NCBI GenBank assembly: GCA_943325485.2
Contig: CALPPP020000006.1
Coordinates: 1 to 17,337, forward strand
DNA: 17,337 bases
From: Rickettsia typhi
Lineage (GTDB): Bacteria > Pseudomonadota > Gammaproteobacteria > Burkholderiales > Burkholderiaceae_C
Direction: 5' to 3'
The notes under the pieces were generated by a model, which was not told the origin of the DNA, searched no databases, and was given only the letters and a program-made list of their open reading frames with translations. Shown in pieces: positions 7,262 through 15,822 of this stretch. The position numbers and the translations under genes were made by a program. The number at the start of each line of letters is the position of its first letter. The first letter of the stretch is position 1.

Positions 7262-8482
7262 ATGGATATGACGCCTCATTTTCCGATTTACCTCGACTAT
7301 TCCGCCACCAATCCGTGTGACGAGCGGGTGGTTGAAGCCATGATTCCTTGGTTGCGCGAGCATTACGGCAACCCTGCATCGCGCAGTCATGCTTGGGGTT
7401 GGGAGGCTGAGGAAGCGGTTGAAAAAGCCCGCGCTGATGTGGCTGCGTTGATTGGTGCAGATCCTCGTGAAATTGTTTGGACATCGGGTGCGACCGAGTC
7501 AAACAACCTGGCCATCAAAGGGGCCGCCCATTTTTACAAGACCAAAGGCCGCCATTTAATCACTGTCAAAACCGAGCACAAAGCGGTTCTTGACACCATG
7601 CGCGAGCTTGAGCGGCAAGGTTTTGAAGTCACTTACTTGGATGTGCAAGAAGATGGCTTGGTCGACCTCAATCTGTTCAAAGATGCGATACGCCCAGACA
7701 CCATTTTGGCAAGTGTGATGCATGTCAACAATGAAATTGGCGTCATCCAAGACATCACTGCGATTGGCAATATGTGTCGTGAAAAAGGCATTATTTTTCA
7801 TGTGGATGCAGCCCAATCAACAGGAAAAGTTGAAATTGATTTAGAAAAATTGCCTGTTGATTTGATGAGTCTTGCCTCTCATAAAACCTATGGCCCCAAA
7901 GGCATTGGTGCGCTGTATGTGCGTCGCAAACCCCGCGTTCGCCTAGAGGCGCAAATGCATGGTGGTGGACATGAAAGAGGCATGCGCAGTGGCACTTTAC
8001 CCACACACCAATGTGTGGGCATGGGCGAAGCCTTTCGGATTGCCAAGCTTGAGATGGCGCAAGACATTGCCAAAGCGCGTCATTTGCAGCAACGATTGCT
8101 GAATGGCTTGAAAGACATTGAGCAGGTGTTTGTCAATGGCCATTTGACCCAACGCGTGCCGCATAACCTGAATATCAGCTTTAACTATGTTGAGGGTGAA
8201 TCTCTCATCATGGGCATCAAAGGTTTGGCGGTGTCTTCTGGTTCAGCTTGTACCTCGGCGAGTCTTGAGCCTAGCTATGTATTAAGAGCTTTAGGCCGCA
8301 GCGATGAATTGGCACACAGCAGTTTGCGAATGACGGTAGGGCGCTACTCAACTGAAGAAGAAATTGATTACGCGATTACAACGATTCGCGCCAATGTAGG
8401 CAAATTGCGCGATTTAAGTCCTTTGTGGGAAATGTACAAGGATGGTGTGGATCTCAGCACCATCCAATGGGCAGCCCACTGA
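7262..8482 (+). CDS. iscS: Cysteine desulfurase IscS
   Basis: IscS removes sulfur from L-cysteine and delivers persulfide sulfur to IscU and other acceptors in the cytoplasm. The 406-residue PLP enzyme shows the N-terminal YLDYSATNP segment, TEHKAVLD (His106), DAAQSTGK (Asp182), the PLP lysine in [12 protein letters not shown] (Lys208), the [12 protein letters not shown] loop (234-245) and the mobile catalytic-cysteine loop [14 protein letters not shown] (Cys330). Numbering is shifted by two from E. coli IscS (Lys206, Cys328). The complete SSGSACTS loop places it in the IscS rather than the SufS group. It begins 6 nt after the iscR stop, with an AAAGGT Shine-Dalgarno inside the iscR 3' end; a second Met lies at codon 3. 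Confidence 0.97.
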   Translation: MDMTPHFPIYLDYSATNPCDERVVEAMIPWLREHYGNPASRSHAWGWEAEEAVEKARADVAALIGADPREIVWTSGATESNNLAIKGAAHFYKTKGRHLITVKTEHKAVLDTMRELERQGFEVTYLDVQEDGLVDLNLFKDAIRPDTILASVMHVNNEIGVIQDITAIGNMCREKGIIFHVDAAQSTGKVEIDLEKLPVDLMSLASHKTYGPKGIGALYVRRKPRVRLEAQMHGGGHERGMRSGTLPTHQCVGMGEAFRIAKLEMAQDIAKARHLQQRLLNGLKDIEQVFVNGHLTQRVPHNLNISFNYVEGESLIMGIKGLAVSSGSACTSASLEPSYVLRALGRSDELAHSSLRMTVGRYSTEEEIDYAITTIRANVGKLRDLSPLWEMYKDGVDLSTIQWAAH

Positions 8483-8503
8483 TTATTTTTGACGGAGACA
8501 GAC

Positions 8504-8890
8504 ATGGCGTACAGCGAAAAGGTCATTGACCATTATGAAAATCCACGCAACGTGGGTTCATTTGACAAGGGTGATGACTCGGTAGGAACTGGGATGGTGG
8601 GTGCGCCTGCCTGTGGCGACGTCATGAAGCTTCAAATCAAAGTAAACCCTCTGACCGGCGTGATCGAAGATGCGCGTTTCAAAACCTATGGATGCGGCTC
8701 AGCTATTGCCTCATCTTCATTGGTCACAGAGTGGGTCAAAGGTAAAACATTGGACCAAGCCGCCGCTTTAAAGAACAGTGAAATTGCACAAGAGTTAGCC
8801 TTACCACCTGTCAAAATTCATTGCTCCATTTTGGCTGAAGATGCCATAAAGGCAGCTGTTGAAGACTACAAAAAGAAAAACACGCACTGA
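8504..8890 (+). CDS. iscU: Fe-S cluster assembly scaffold IscU
   Basis: IscU is the scaffold on which [2Fe-2S] and [4Fe-4S] clusters are built from IscS sulfur before transfer to target proteins. Starting at the ATG at 8504, which has GGAG 6 nt upstream, it is 128 residues and opens with the canonical [22 protein letters not shown] at 8489 would add five residues and is rejected. The three cluster cysteines are Cys37 ([10 protein letters not shown], with Asp39), Cys64 ([11 protein letters not shown]) and Cys107 ([15 protein letters not shown], with His106). The LPPVK segment at residues 100-104 is the recognition site for the HscA chaperone, whose gene lies downstream in the operon. All key residues are intact. 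Confidence 0.98.
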   Translation: MAYSEKVIDHYENPRNVGSFDKGDDSVGTGMVGAPACGDVMKLQIKVNPLTGVIEDARFKTYGCGSAIASSSLVTEWVKGKTLDQAAALKNSEIAQELALPPVKIHCSILAEDAIKAAVEDYKKKNTH

Positions 8891-8891
8891 T

Positions 8892-9215
8892 ATGTCAGTT
8901 TCCATGACCGAGGCCGCTGCGCGGCATGTAAATCGATACCTCACCAAGAGAGGTAAGGGCGTAGGCGTTCGTCTTGGTGTGAAGACCACGGGATGTTCTG
9001 GCTTGGCCTATAAGCTTGAATACGTTGATGATTTAAGCGGTGAGGATGTTGTTTTTGAAGCCCATGGTTTGAAGATTTTGATTGACCCCAAAAGCCTAGC
9101 GTACCTTGATGGCACAGAGCTAGATTTTGTTCGTGAAGGTTTAAACGAAGGCTTTAAATTTAACAACCCTAACGAACGTGACCGATGTGGTTGTGGTGAA
9201 TCGTTCAGGGTTTGA
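8892..9215 (+). CDS. iscA: Iron-sulfur cluster A-type carrier IscA
   Basis: IscA is an A-type carrier that helps deliver [4Fe-4S] clusters to apoproteins. From the ATG at 8892 it is 107 residues, the usual family length, with the three conserved cysteines Cys35 (TTGCSGLAY), Cys99 and Cys101 (DRCGCGESF). An upstream in-frame start at 8859 would overlap the end of iscU by 32 nt and add a basic, unconserved stretch, so I reject it. Only one base separates the iscU stop from this ATG, so translation is probably coupled. Within a complete ISC operon IscA is a better name than ErpA or SufA. Confidence 0.95.
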   Translation: MSVSMTEAAARHVNRYLTKRGKGVGVRLGVKTTGCSGLAYKLEYVDDLSGEDVVFEAHGLKILIDPKSLAYLDGTELDFVREGLNEGFKFNNPNERDRCGCGESFRV

Positions 9216-9217
9216 CA

Positions 9218-9766
9218 ATGAACTCTGGCCAGGGGCTTCAGCAATCTTTGCTGTCTTCGAATGATTTTGATATTTTTAATTTACCCCTGACATTTAATTT
9301 AAATCGTCAATTGCTTGATGAGCGCTGGAAAAATCTTCAGCGCATGGCACATCCAGATAATTTCTCTATGCAAGATACCGCATCCCAACGAATTGCAATG
9401 CAGTATTCGGTGCGTATCAATGAGGCCTACCAGCGACTCAAACTCCCTCTTAAACGAGCTGCTTACCTTTGTGAGCTAAATGGGGCATCAATCAAGGCTG
9501 AAGAAAATACACGTATGCCATCTGACTTTCTTATCCAGCAAATGCAATGGCGAGAGCAACTGGAAGAAGCTGATTCGTTTCTTGAAATTGGAAAACTTCA
9601 ACAAGAAGTCTTGGCGGCAAAGGAGTTAGCCTTTGCAAGATGCGAGACATTTTTGGATGTTGAAAAAAACTGGATCAATGCCGCAAGTGAGGTTCGGACT
9701 TTGATGTTCATGGAGCGTTTTGAAGTCGATATTGACAAGCGGCGAGATCAATTAGAAAACGCGTAA
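9218..9766 (+). CDS. hscB: Co-chaperone HscB (J-domain protein)
   Basis: HscB brings IscU to HscA and stimulates the HscA ATPase. Counting from the ATG at 9218 the protein has 182 residues; the TTG at 9212, which overlaps the iscA stop, is a less likely start. The N-terminal J domain (about 16-90) contains the essential HPD tripeptide at 45-47 (MAHPDNF) and the INEAYQRLK helix. The C-terminal three-helix region (about 100-180) is the IscU-binding domain, with the Glu/Leu-rich pattern typical of HscB (MQWREQLEEA). Two bases separate it from iscA, and hscA follows after 15 nt. Confidence 0.94.
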   Translation: MNSGQGLQQSLLSSNDFDIFNLPLTFNLNRQLLDERWKNLQRMAHPDNFSMQDTASQRIAMQYSVRINEAYQRLKLPLKRAAYLCELNGASIKAEENTRMPSDFLIQQMQWREQLEEADSFLEIGKLQQEVLAAKELAFARCETFLDVEKNWINAASEVRTLMFMERFEVDIDKRRDQLENA

Positions 9767-9781
9767 GGGACGATCCAAGAA

Positions 9782-11638
9782 ATGGCTTTGCTTCAAATCT
9801 CCGAACCAGGACAAGCACCGGACCCACATGCGCGCCGTATCGGTATTGGCATTGACCTTGGCACGACCCATTCTTTAGTGGCCAGTGTTCGAAGCGGTAT
9901 GGCCGAGTGTTTGCCAGACCATGATGCGCGCGTCATATTGCCTTCTGCCGTCAGGTATCTGTCACAAGGTCGAAGAGAAATTGGGTATCAAGCGTTGTCG
10001 AGTCAGTCATCAGACCCGACCAATACCATTGTTTCCGTCAAAAGGTTCATGGGCAGAGCGCTGAAGGACATTGCCAACGCTGAAGAATTGCCTTACCAGT
10101 TTTTGGACACACCTGGTATGTTGAGTATCCAGACTGCGGATGGTGTCAAGTCCCCGGTAGAGGTCAGCGCAGAGATTTTGGCCACCCTGAGACAACGAGC
10201 GGAAGATACTTTCGCTGATGATATTCACGGCGCAGTGATTACGGTCCCAGCTTATTTTGATGATGCGCAGCGTCAGGCAACCAAAGATGCCGCAAAGCTT
10301 GCTGGACTCAATGTCTTGCGCTTGATCAATGAGCCCACTGCAGCTGCCTTGGCCTATGGCCTTGATAACGCCAGTGAGGGTATTTATGCGGTTTATGACC
10401 TTGGCGGCGGAACTTTTGATATTTCTATTCTTCGTTTGAGCAAGGGCGTGTTTGAAGTGCTCTCCACTGGCGGCGATTCTGCTTTGGGTGGCGATGACTA
10501 CGATCGCGCCTTGGCAAAGTACGTTCTTGGTGTTACTGGAAAAAGCGTAGCGACCGATAGTGATAAAAGCGCTGTGCTGGTAGCTGCCAGGCGGTGCAAG
10601 GAAGCTTTGTCTTTAAACCTTAGTGTGGAATTCAGCGCCTTGCTGTTGGATGGGGACCTGCGTTTGCAAGTAAGCCGTGAAGTGTTTGAAGCTGAAACCC
10701 AGTCGCTGACACAGCGTACCTTGAACGCAGTGAAAAAAGCGCTGCGTGATGCCCATATCGAGATTTCAGATATTCAAGGTGTGGTGATGGTGGGTGGCTC
10801 AACCCGTATGCCCATGGTTCAAAAAGCAGTTGGGGAGTTGTTGCATTGCGAGCCGCTGAACAATTTAAATCCAGACGAAGTGGTTGCTCTTGGCGCTGCA
10901 CTTCAAGCCAATCAACTGGTGGGAAACAACACAGATGGCAATATGCTCTTGCTTGATGTGATACCGCTTTCTCTGGGTATTGAAACCATGGGCGGACTTG
11001 TGGAACGAATCGTCCCAAGAAATCAAACCATTCCTACTGCCATGGCACAGGACTTCACCACTTACCAAGATGGACAAACCGCGTTAGCTCTGCATATTGT
11101 TCAAGGTGAACGTGACTTGGTCAAAGATTGCCGCAGTCTTGCACATTTTGAATTGCGTGGCATTCCACCCATGGCCGCAGGTGCTGCACGAATCAGAGTC
11201 ACTTTTACTGTGGATGCAGATGGTCTCCTATCTGTCGCAGCAAAAGAAATGAACAGTGGTGTTGAATCGCAAATTGAGGTCAAGCCAAGTTATGGCTTAT
11301 CGGATGAACAAATCACCTCCATGCTGCAAGACAGCTTTCACACGGCTGAGATTGATAAACAGGCAAGGTCATTGGCAGAGTCTCGTCTTGAAGTGGATCG
11401 CATGTGCTTGGCCACAAATGCTGCCTTGAACAAAGATGCCCATTTGTTGACAACTGCAGAGCTAGAAAGCATCAAACACTTGATGACATTGGCCATAGAA
11501 GCCAAAAGTTTGGATGATGCCATCGCTATTGAAAATGCGACAGAAGCACTGGCAAAAGGCACCGAGGCTTTTGCAGCATTGCGAATGAATGAAAGTATTC
11601 GTCAGGCTTTATCTGGCAAAACCATAGAATCGCTGTAA
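9782..11638 (+). CDS. hscA: Hsp70-class chaperone HscA
   Basis: HscA is the specialised Hsp70 that, with HscB, drives cluster release from IscU. The 618 residues match the usual length (616 in E. coli). The nucleotide-binding domain shows phosphate-loop motifs GIDLGTTHS (23-31), [16 protein letters not shown] (155-170), [13 protein letters not shown] (181-193) and DLGGGTFD (206-213). [15 protein letters not shown] segment and the interdomain linker/start of the substrate domain ([13 protein letters not shown]) follow, and the C-terminal lid is helical. The short N-terminal extension before the first strand is typical of HscA rather than DnaK, and IscU in this operon carries the LPPVK target. 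A Shine-Dalgarno AGGGA lies at 9766-9770. Its TAA shares one base with the fdx ATG (TAATG). Confidence 0.97.
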   Translation: MALLQISEPGQAPDPHARRIGIGIDLGTTHSLVASVRSGMAECLPDHDARVILPSAVRYLSQGRREIGYQALSSQSSDPTNTIVSVKRFMGRALKDIANAEELPYQFLDTPGMLSIQTADGVKSPVEVSAEILATLRQRAEDTFADDIHGAVITVPAYFDDAQRQATKDAAKLAGLNVLRLINEPTAAALAYGLDNASEGIYAVYDLGGGTFDISILRLSKGVFEVLSTGGDSALGGDDYDRALAKYVLGVTGKSVATDSDKSAVLVAARRCKEALSLNLSVEFSALLLDGDLRLQVSREVFEAETQSLTQRTLNAVKKALRDAHIEISDIQGVVMVGGSTRMPMVQKAVGELLHCEPLNNLNPDEVVALGAALQANQLVGNNTDGNMLLLDVIPLSLGIETMGGLVERIVPRNQTIPTAMAQDFTTYQDGQTALALHIVQGERDLVKDCRSLAHFELRGIPPMAAGAARIRVTFTVDADGLLSVAAKEMNSGVESQIEVKPSYGLSDEQITSMLQDSFHTAEIDKQARSLAESRLEVDRMCLATNAALNKDAHLLTTAELESIKHLMTLAIEAKSLDDAIAIENATEALAKGTEAFAALRMNESIRQALSGKTIESL

Positions 11639-11976
11639 TGACCATCATTCGAATACTCCCACACGCAGAATACTGCCCAGAAGGCCGAGAAATTCAAGCC
11701 ATCAGTGGAACTTCTATTTGCGAAGCCTTGCTAGACAATGGCATTTCTATTGAACACGCATGTGACATGAGCTGTGCCTGTACCACCTGCCATGTGATCG
11801 TCAAGGAAGGTTTGGCAAGTCTTAATGCTGCAAGTGAGGAAGAGGACGATCTATTGGACCGCGCTTGGGGTTTAGAGCCTAACTCACGCTTGGCTTGCCA
11901 AGCATTATTAGGTAATCAAAGCTTGGTCATTGAAATACCGCGCTACACCATCAATCACGCCAAAGAAAATCACTGA
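11638..11976 (+). CDS. fdx: ISC-system [2Fe-2S] ferredoxin
   Basis: This 112-residue adrenodoxin-type ferredoxin supplies electrons during Fe-S cluster assembly. The cluster ligands are Cys42, Cys48, Cys51 and Cys87 (CDMSCACTTCH and LACQALLG). Cys46 is the extra non-ligand cysteine also found in E. coli Fdx. The acidic stretch EEEDDLLDRAWG (68-79) is the usual partner-binding face. It overlaps the hscA stop by one base and is the last recognisable isc gene. In many proteobacteria iscX follows, but here only 6 bases separate the fdx stop from dnaQ. Confidence 0.97.
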   Translation: MTIIRILPHAEYCPEGREIQAISGTSICEALLDNGISIEHACDMSCACTTCHVIVKEGLASLNAASEEEDDLLDRAWGLEPNSRLACQALLGNQSLVIEIPRYTINHAKENH

Positions 11977-11982
11977 TCGCTC

Positions 11983-12687
11983 ATGCGTCAAATTGTTTTA
12001 GATACAGAAACAACGGGACTTTCTGCCGATGCCGGCGATAGGATCATCGAGATAGGTTGTGTAGAGTTACTCAACCGAAAATTGACGGGTCGAACCTTTC
12101 ACTACTACTTGAACCCTGAGCGTGAAAGCCACGAAGATGCGCTCAAAGTTCACGGGATCAGCAATGAATTTCTTTTAGACAAACCTAAATTTTTTGAGAT
12201 TTCTCAGGAGTTTCTTGAGTTCATCCGCGATGCTGAATTAATCATTCACAACGCTTCTTTCGATGTGGGGTTTATTGACAAAGAGCTGTCGTCTTGTGGC
12301 GCTTTGCCTTTGAAAAAACATGTTGTAAAAATTCTGGATACCTTGGCCATGGCCAAGGAAATCTATCCTGGCAAGCGGAATTCTTTAGATGCACTGTGCG
12401 ACCGATTGGGTGTCAATAATTCTGCCCGCACACTTCATGGCGCTTTGCTTGATGCTGAATTGCTGGCTGATGTTTATATTTTTTTGACGCGTGGTCAGAA
12501 TGCTTTGGTCATGGGAGATAACCAGTCGCAAGATGCTGCTGGAAACAACATCAAAATTGACTTATCAGTCTTTCCTCTTTCCATCGTCATGCCAGAAGCC
12601 GAGGAAATGCTGGCGCATGAGCAGCTTCTTGATGATATTGACAAGGCCAGCAGTGGGAAAACCTTGTGGCGGACTATTGCAGTGTAA
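11983..12687 (+). CDS. dnaQ: DNA polymerase III epsilon subunit (3'-5' proofreading exonuclease)
   Basis: Epsilon is the proofreading subunit of the replicative polymerase core. The 234-residue DEDDh exonuclease shows ExoI (LDTETTGL; Asp7, Glu9), ExoII (HNASFDVGF; Asp94) and ExoIII (LHGALLDAELLADVY; His152, Asp157), so all catalytic residues are present. After the nuclease domain, QNALVM (172-177) occupies the place of the E. coli beta-clamp-binding peptide QTSMAF. The remaining tail, ending GKTLWRTIAV, would bind the polymerase alpha subunit. The start at 11983 is 6 nt past the fdx stop, without a convincing Shine-Dalgarno, so it is probably read with the isc operon; whether it also has its own promoter inside fdx is not visible to me. 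Confidence 0.95.
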   Translation: MRQIVLDTETTGLSADAGDRIIEIGCVELLNRKLTGRTFHYYLNPERESHEDALKVHGISNEFLLDKPKFFEISQEFLEFIRDAELIIHNASFDVGFIDKELSSCGALPLKKHVVKILDTLAMAKEIYPGKRNSLDALCDRLGVNNSARTLHGALLDAELLADVYIFLTRGQNALVMGDNQSQDAAGNNIKIDLSVFPLSIVMPEAEEMLAHEQLLDDIDKASSGKTLWRTIAV

Positions 12688-12698
12688 AATTAAGTTTT

Positions 12699-12773
12699 GG
12701 GTCGTTAACTCAGCGGTAGAGTGCCACCTTCACACGGTGGAAGCCAGTGGTTCGATCCCACTACGACCCACCA
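12699..12773 (+). tRNA. tRNA-Val (anticodon CAC)
   Basis: The 75-nt gene folds as a complete cloverleaf. A 7-bp acceptor stem pairs GGGTCGT (12699-12705) with ACGACCC (12763-12769). A short D arm, an anticodon stem CCACC/GGTGG around loop TTCACAC (anticodon CAC, reading GUG valine) and a T arm GTGG-TTCGATC-CCAC follow. The discriminator base is A, and the 3' CCA is encoded (12771-12773). It lies 11 nt after the dnaQ stop. A possible -10 (TAAAAT, 12685-12690) overlaps that stop, but without a well-placed -35, so cotranscription with dnaQ is at least as likely. Confidence 0.95.
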
Positions 12774-12794
12774 CTATTCTCCTAAATAGTTTTT
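12773..12794 (+). terminator. Weak rho-independent terminator after tRNA-Val
   Basis: ACTATT (12773-12778) pairs perfectly with AATAGT (12785-12790) over a 6-nt loop and is followed by a run of T (12790-12794). The stem is AT-rich, so termination would be weak, but the place is right for ending the isc-dnaQ-tRNA transcript. The first stem base is the final A of the tRNA CCA end. Confidence 0.4.
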
Positions 12795-12865
12795 AACTTG
12801 GCCTATCTACCCTACAAGATAGTGCAAATTGGCTGATTCCATTTAGAACTTGGTAGGATGTCTTT

Positions 12866-14608
12866 ATGACATCCTTGGAATTGATGCTTTTATATCTATT
12901 GGCCGCCGTGTTGGGTGTTGTGGGCTGTCGTCTTCTGAAGCTACCGCCCATGCTGGGCTATTTGCTGGTCGGCGTACTGATTGGGCCAAATGCGCTTGCC
13001 TTGGCGCAAAACTCTGAAAGCATCCGCCATCTGGCCGAGTTTGGGGTGGTCTTTCTGATGTTTGTCATTGGACTGGAATTCAATTTGCCCAAGCTGAAGT
13101 CCATGAAAAAGCATGTGTTTGGGTTGGGTGTACTCCAGGTGGTAATGACCATTGCGTTTTTAACAATAGGTTCTTTGCTCTTAAATAGCGTGGCGCCTAC
13201 TTTGTGGCAAATGAGTTGGCAGACGGCACTGGCGTTGTCGGGTGCCTTGGCCATGAGCAGCACTGCTATTGTGATTAAGCTCATATCTGACAGATTGGAA
13301 TTGGCTACCGAGCATGGCAAGAGAGTGGTTGGAGTCTTGCTCTTCCAAGATTTAGCTGTCGTGCCATTGTTGGTTCTTATTCCTGCCCTGAATGCGCCTC
13401 CAGAGCAATTGATCCCTGCTTTGTTGCTGGCAGCACTCAAGGCCGCAGCATTGATTACCTTGTTGTTAACGGGTGGCCAGAGGGTGATGCGTTGGTGGTT
13501 GCTATTGGTGGCTCGCCGCCAGAGCGAAGAGCTTTTTGTGATGAACGTCTTGTTGATCACCTTGGGCTTGGCTTGGTTGACTGAGCTTGCCGGACTTAGC
13601 TTGGCATTGGGCGCTTTTGTCGCCGGCATGTTGATTTCCGAAACTGAATTCAAGCACCGGGTTGAGCTGGACATCAAGCCCTTTCACGATATCTTGCTTG
13701 GACTGTTCTTCATCACCATTGGAATGATGCTTGACTGGCGCATTATTTGGGATCGATGGGCATTCGTATTGTTATTGTTCACAGTGCCCGTTGTATTTAA
13801 ATTTGTACTCATAGCAGTTGTCACTCGATTGAGCGGTGCCAGCGAAGGTATTTCTTTACGTACTGGTTTGTATTTGGCGCAAGCAGGCGAGTTCGGTTTT
13901 GTGTTGCTCACTCTGGGCAACCAAAATCAATTGATTCCTGCAGATTGGCTTAACCCTGTGCTGGCCAGTATGGTGCTTTCCATGTTGGCGACACCCTTCA
14001 TCATCATGAACGCCAACGATTGGGTGATGAAATGGTCTTCTAGCGATTGGTTGCAGCAATCTTTAGGAATGACCCAAATTGCGCAGAAAAGCATGGACAT
14101 CGAAAAGCACATCATCATTTGTGGTTATGGGCGGTGTGGCCAAAACTTAGCCAAGCTATTACAGAAGCAAAACGTTCCCTATATGGCCTTAGATTTGGAT
14201 CCAGACCGAATCAGTCGAGCACAATCGCATGGAGAAAAGGTTGTCTATGGCGATGCAGCACGCTTGCAGTCGCTCATGGCAGTGGGGTTGGTGCGAGCCA
14301 GTGCAGTGGTTGTGACATATTTAGAAAATGCATCTGCAATGCGTGTGCTTGCGCTTACCCAAGAGCATGCTCCACACATCCCGGTCATTGTGAGAACACA
14401 AGACGATTTGGACTTGGAGAAGCTGCAAGCAGCGGGTGCTGCAGAGGTAGTGCCTGAAACGATTGAAGGCTCTTTGATGTTAGCCACTCATGCGCTTGCT
14501 TTGGTGGGTGTTCCAATGAAACGCGTGATTCGGATGGTTCAAGAACAAAGAAACCAACGCTATGCCTTGCTTAAAGATTTTGATCGTGGAAACGAAGTGG
14601 AAGATTAA
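12866..14608 (+). CDS. Monovalent cation:proton antiporter, CPA2 family (KefB/KefC-like) with RCK_N domain
   Basis: The protein has 580 residues. Residues 1-385 are strongly hydrophobic with about 12-13 membrane segments, typical of Na+/H+ exchanger-fold CPA2 transporters; conserved pieces include GYLLVGVLIGP (31-41), FLMFVIGLEF (63-72) and FQDLAVVPLL (160-169, Asp162). A cytoplasmic Rossmann RCK_N (TrkA-N) domain begins near 414 with HIIICGYGRCGQ (glycines 420, 422, 425) and runs to about 535, where it would sense nucleotide ligands. Such proteins exchange K+ (or Na+) for H+ across the inner membrane. The chain ends about 45 residues beyond RCK_N, with no RCK_C domain. A GTAGGA ribosome binding site lies 7 nt before the ATG. 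It is likely a separate transcription unit; ion specificity and glutathione control cannot be read from the sequence. Confidence 0.9.
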   Translation: MTSLELMLLYLLAAVLGVVGCRLLKLPPMLGYLLVGVLIGPNALALAQNSESIRHLAEFGVVFLMFVIGLEFNLPKLKSMKKHVFGLGVLQVVMTIAFLTIGSLLLNSVAPTLWQMSWQTALALSGALAMSSTAIVIKLISDRLELATEHGKRVVGVLLFQDLAVVPLLVLIPALNAPPEQLIPALLLAALKAAALITLLLTGGQRVMRWWLLLVARRQSEELFVMNVLLITLGLAWLTELAGLSLALGAFVAGMLISETEFKHRVELDIKPFHDILLGLFFITIGMMLDWRIIWDRWAFVLLLFTVPVVFKFVLIAVVTRLSGASEGISLRTGLYLAQAGEFGFVLLTLGNQNQLIPADWLNPVLASMVLSMLATPFIIMNANDWVMKWSSSDWLQQSLGMTQIAQKSMDIEKHIIICGYGRCGQNLAKLLQKQNVPYMALDLDPDRISRAQSHGEKVVYGDAARLQSLMAVGLVRASAVVVTYLENASAMRVLALTQEHAPHIPVIVRTQDDLDLEKLQAAGAAEVVPETIEGSLMLATHALALVGVPMKRVIRMVQEQRNQRYALLKDFDRGNEVED

Positions 14609-14643
14609 AGTAGGCCAATACTTAAATCTGTGAATGTCTTACT

Positions 14644-15798
14644 TTAGGGCTGTGCTTCAAAAATTTCTTGTATCCAATACTTAATTTCTGTGCTAATCGG
14701 TTGAACAAAGTCGCCTCCGTTGCTGAGGATGATGTAATTCACTTGATTTGTGGTGTTTGCGCTGATGAGTGTTCGGTAGCCGTCTTTTTGTCCAGCATGT
14801 GTGTAGCTGACAATTTTATTGTCCTCTGGGGGAAGAACCCAACCCATGCCATAGCGCTCACCGCTATCAAACACAGGGCTTAATAAAACGGGTGTGGTCA
14901 TCAAGGTGGTCCCCGCTTTGCTCACAATCTTTCCTGCTTGGTAGGCTTGAAGCCATAACGCAATATCGTTGAGCGAACTGTAAATCCCTGTAGGCCCTTC
15001 GGTTTTCAGAAGAATCCCTTTGGTTTTTTTGCTTAGTGCGTAATTGAGCGCCAAAACTTCACCTTGGCTTGATTCCTCAGATTCAACCCGTGTGCTGTTC
15101 ATGCCCAAAGGCTCAAATATGCGTTGTCGCAAACACTGTCCAAAGCCAGTACCGCAGGCAGATGAAGCTATCTCAGCCAATAAAACATAGTTGCTGTTGC
15201 TGTATTCAACTTGTGTCCCAGGGTTAAAGTTCAAACGGCTACCCGTTTCCCAACGTTGTAATAACTGCTTGTTGGTCAATCCATCTAATCCCAGCAGTTT
15301 GGTTGAATTGATTTGACTCATATAGTCTGGAATGCCTGCGGTTTGATTCAATAAGTTTCGAATCGTGATGGCTCCCCATACAGACGGTAACTGAGGCAAC
15401 CACTTTATGGCTGCATCATCAAGTTGGAGAAGACCGCTTTCTGCCAGTTGCAACACAAGTGCAGCGGTCAATGGCTTGGATGCAGAAGCAAGTTCAAAGG
15501 TGGTATTGCCATCAATGGGGATTCGCATCTCCCTTTGTGCAAGACCTGCCCACTTGCTGTAAACCACTTCGCCATCAACCTCGACCCAAACAGCCACACC
15601 TGGCCCTTGTTTTTTGTCAAGTTGATTCAGAATTTTGTCGACAGATTCACGGAAAAGGGCAATGCGTTCATTTTTATTCTCGGGTACCAGAGGCTCCTGT
15701 GCGGATACACCAATGCTTAAAAAACTCAGCAAGCAGAATGTCAGCGATTTACAAAACATAAGTGATGCAAGCCTGATGCCCCTTTGGAGTGGTGTCAT
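14644..15798 (-). CDS. Exported serine hydrolase, class C beta-lactamase / DD-peptidase-like
   Basis: The 384-residue protein opens with a Sec signal peptide: hydrophobic core about 19-33, cleavage likely after VSA at residue 33, mature start QEPL. The penicillin-binding-like motifs are S105-A-S-K108 (FELASASKPLTAA; nucleophile and general base), Y199-S-N201 (EYSNSNYVLLA) and H334-A-G336 in place of KTG. HxG is usual in the AmpC-related EstB/Pbp4*/LACTB group, which includes esterases and peptidases, so true beta-lactamase activity is not implied. Cys215 and Cys222 could form a disulfide in the periplasm. Met14 (ATG at 15759) is an alternative start giving a more compact signal peptide; neither start has a good Shine-Dalgarno. 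It follows the CoA-transferase gene on the same strand with a 24-nt gap, and its substrate is unknown. Confidence 0.87.
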   Translation of the reverse strand: MTPLQRGIRLASLMFCKSLTFCLLSFLSIGVSAQEPLVPENKNERIALFRESVDKILNQLDKKQGPGVAVWVEVDGEVVYSKWAGLAQREMRIPIDGNTTFELASASKPLTAALVLQLAESGLLQLDDAAIKWLPQLPSVWGAITIRNLLNQTAGIPDYMSQINSTKLLGLDGLTNKQLLQRWETGSRLNFNPGTQVEYSNSNYVLLAEIASSACGTGFGQCLRQRIFEPLGMNSTRVESEESSQGEVLALNYALSKKTKGILLKTEGPTGIYSSLNDIALWLQAYQAGKIVSKAGTTLMTTPVLLSPVFDSGERYGMGWVLPPEDNKIVSYTHAGQKDGYRTLISANTTNQVNYIILSNGGDFVQPISTEIKYWIQEIFEAQP

Positions 15799-15822
15799 AA
15801 ATATTTAAAAATCAAACGCCTG

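Noticed and set aside
12803..12822. Second inverted repeat CTATCT / AGATAG after the tRNA
   Set aside because: The stem has 6 bp with an 8-nt loop and no following T-run; too weak to call a terminator or operator.
12958..13677. 239-codon minus-strand ORF antisense to the antiporter
   Set aside because: Long antisense ORFs are common opposite hydrophobic Leu/Val-rich coding sequence; the Ser/Asn/Lys-rich product resembles no family.
14606..14646. TAAAGTA / TACTTTA inverted repeat between convergent genes
   Set aside because: Only 7 AT-rich pairs with a 27-nt loop, and the arms contain the two stop codons; probably chance, not a bidirectional terminator.
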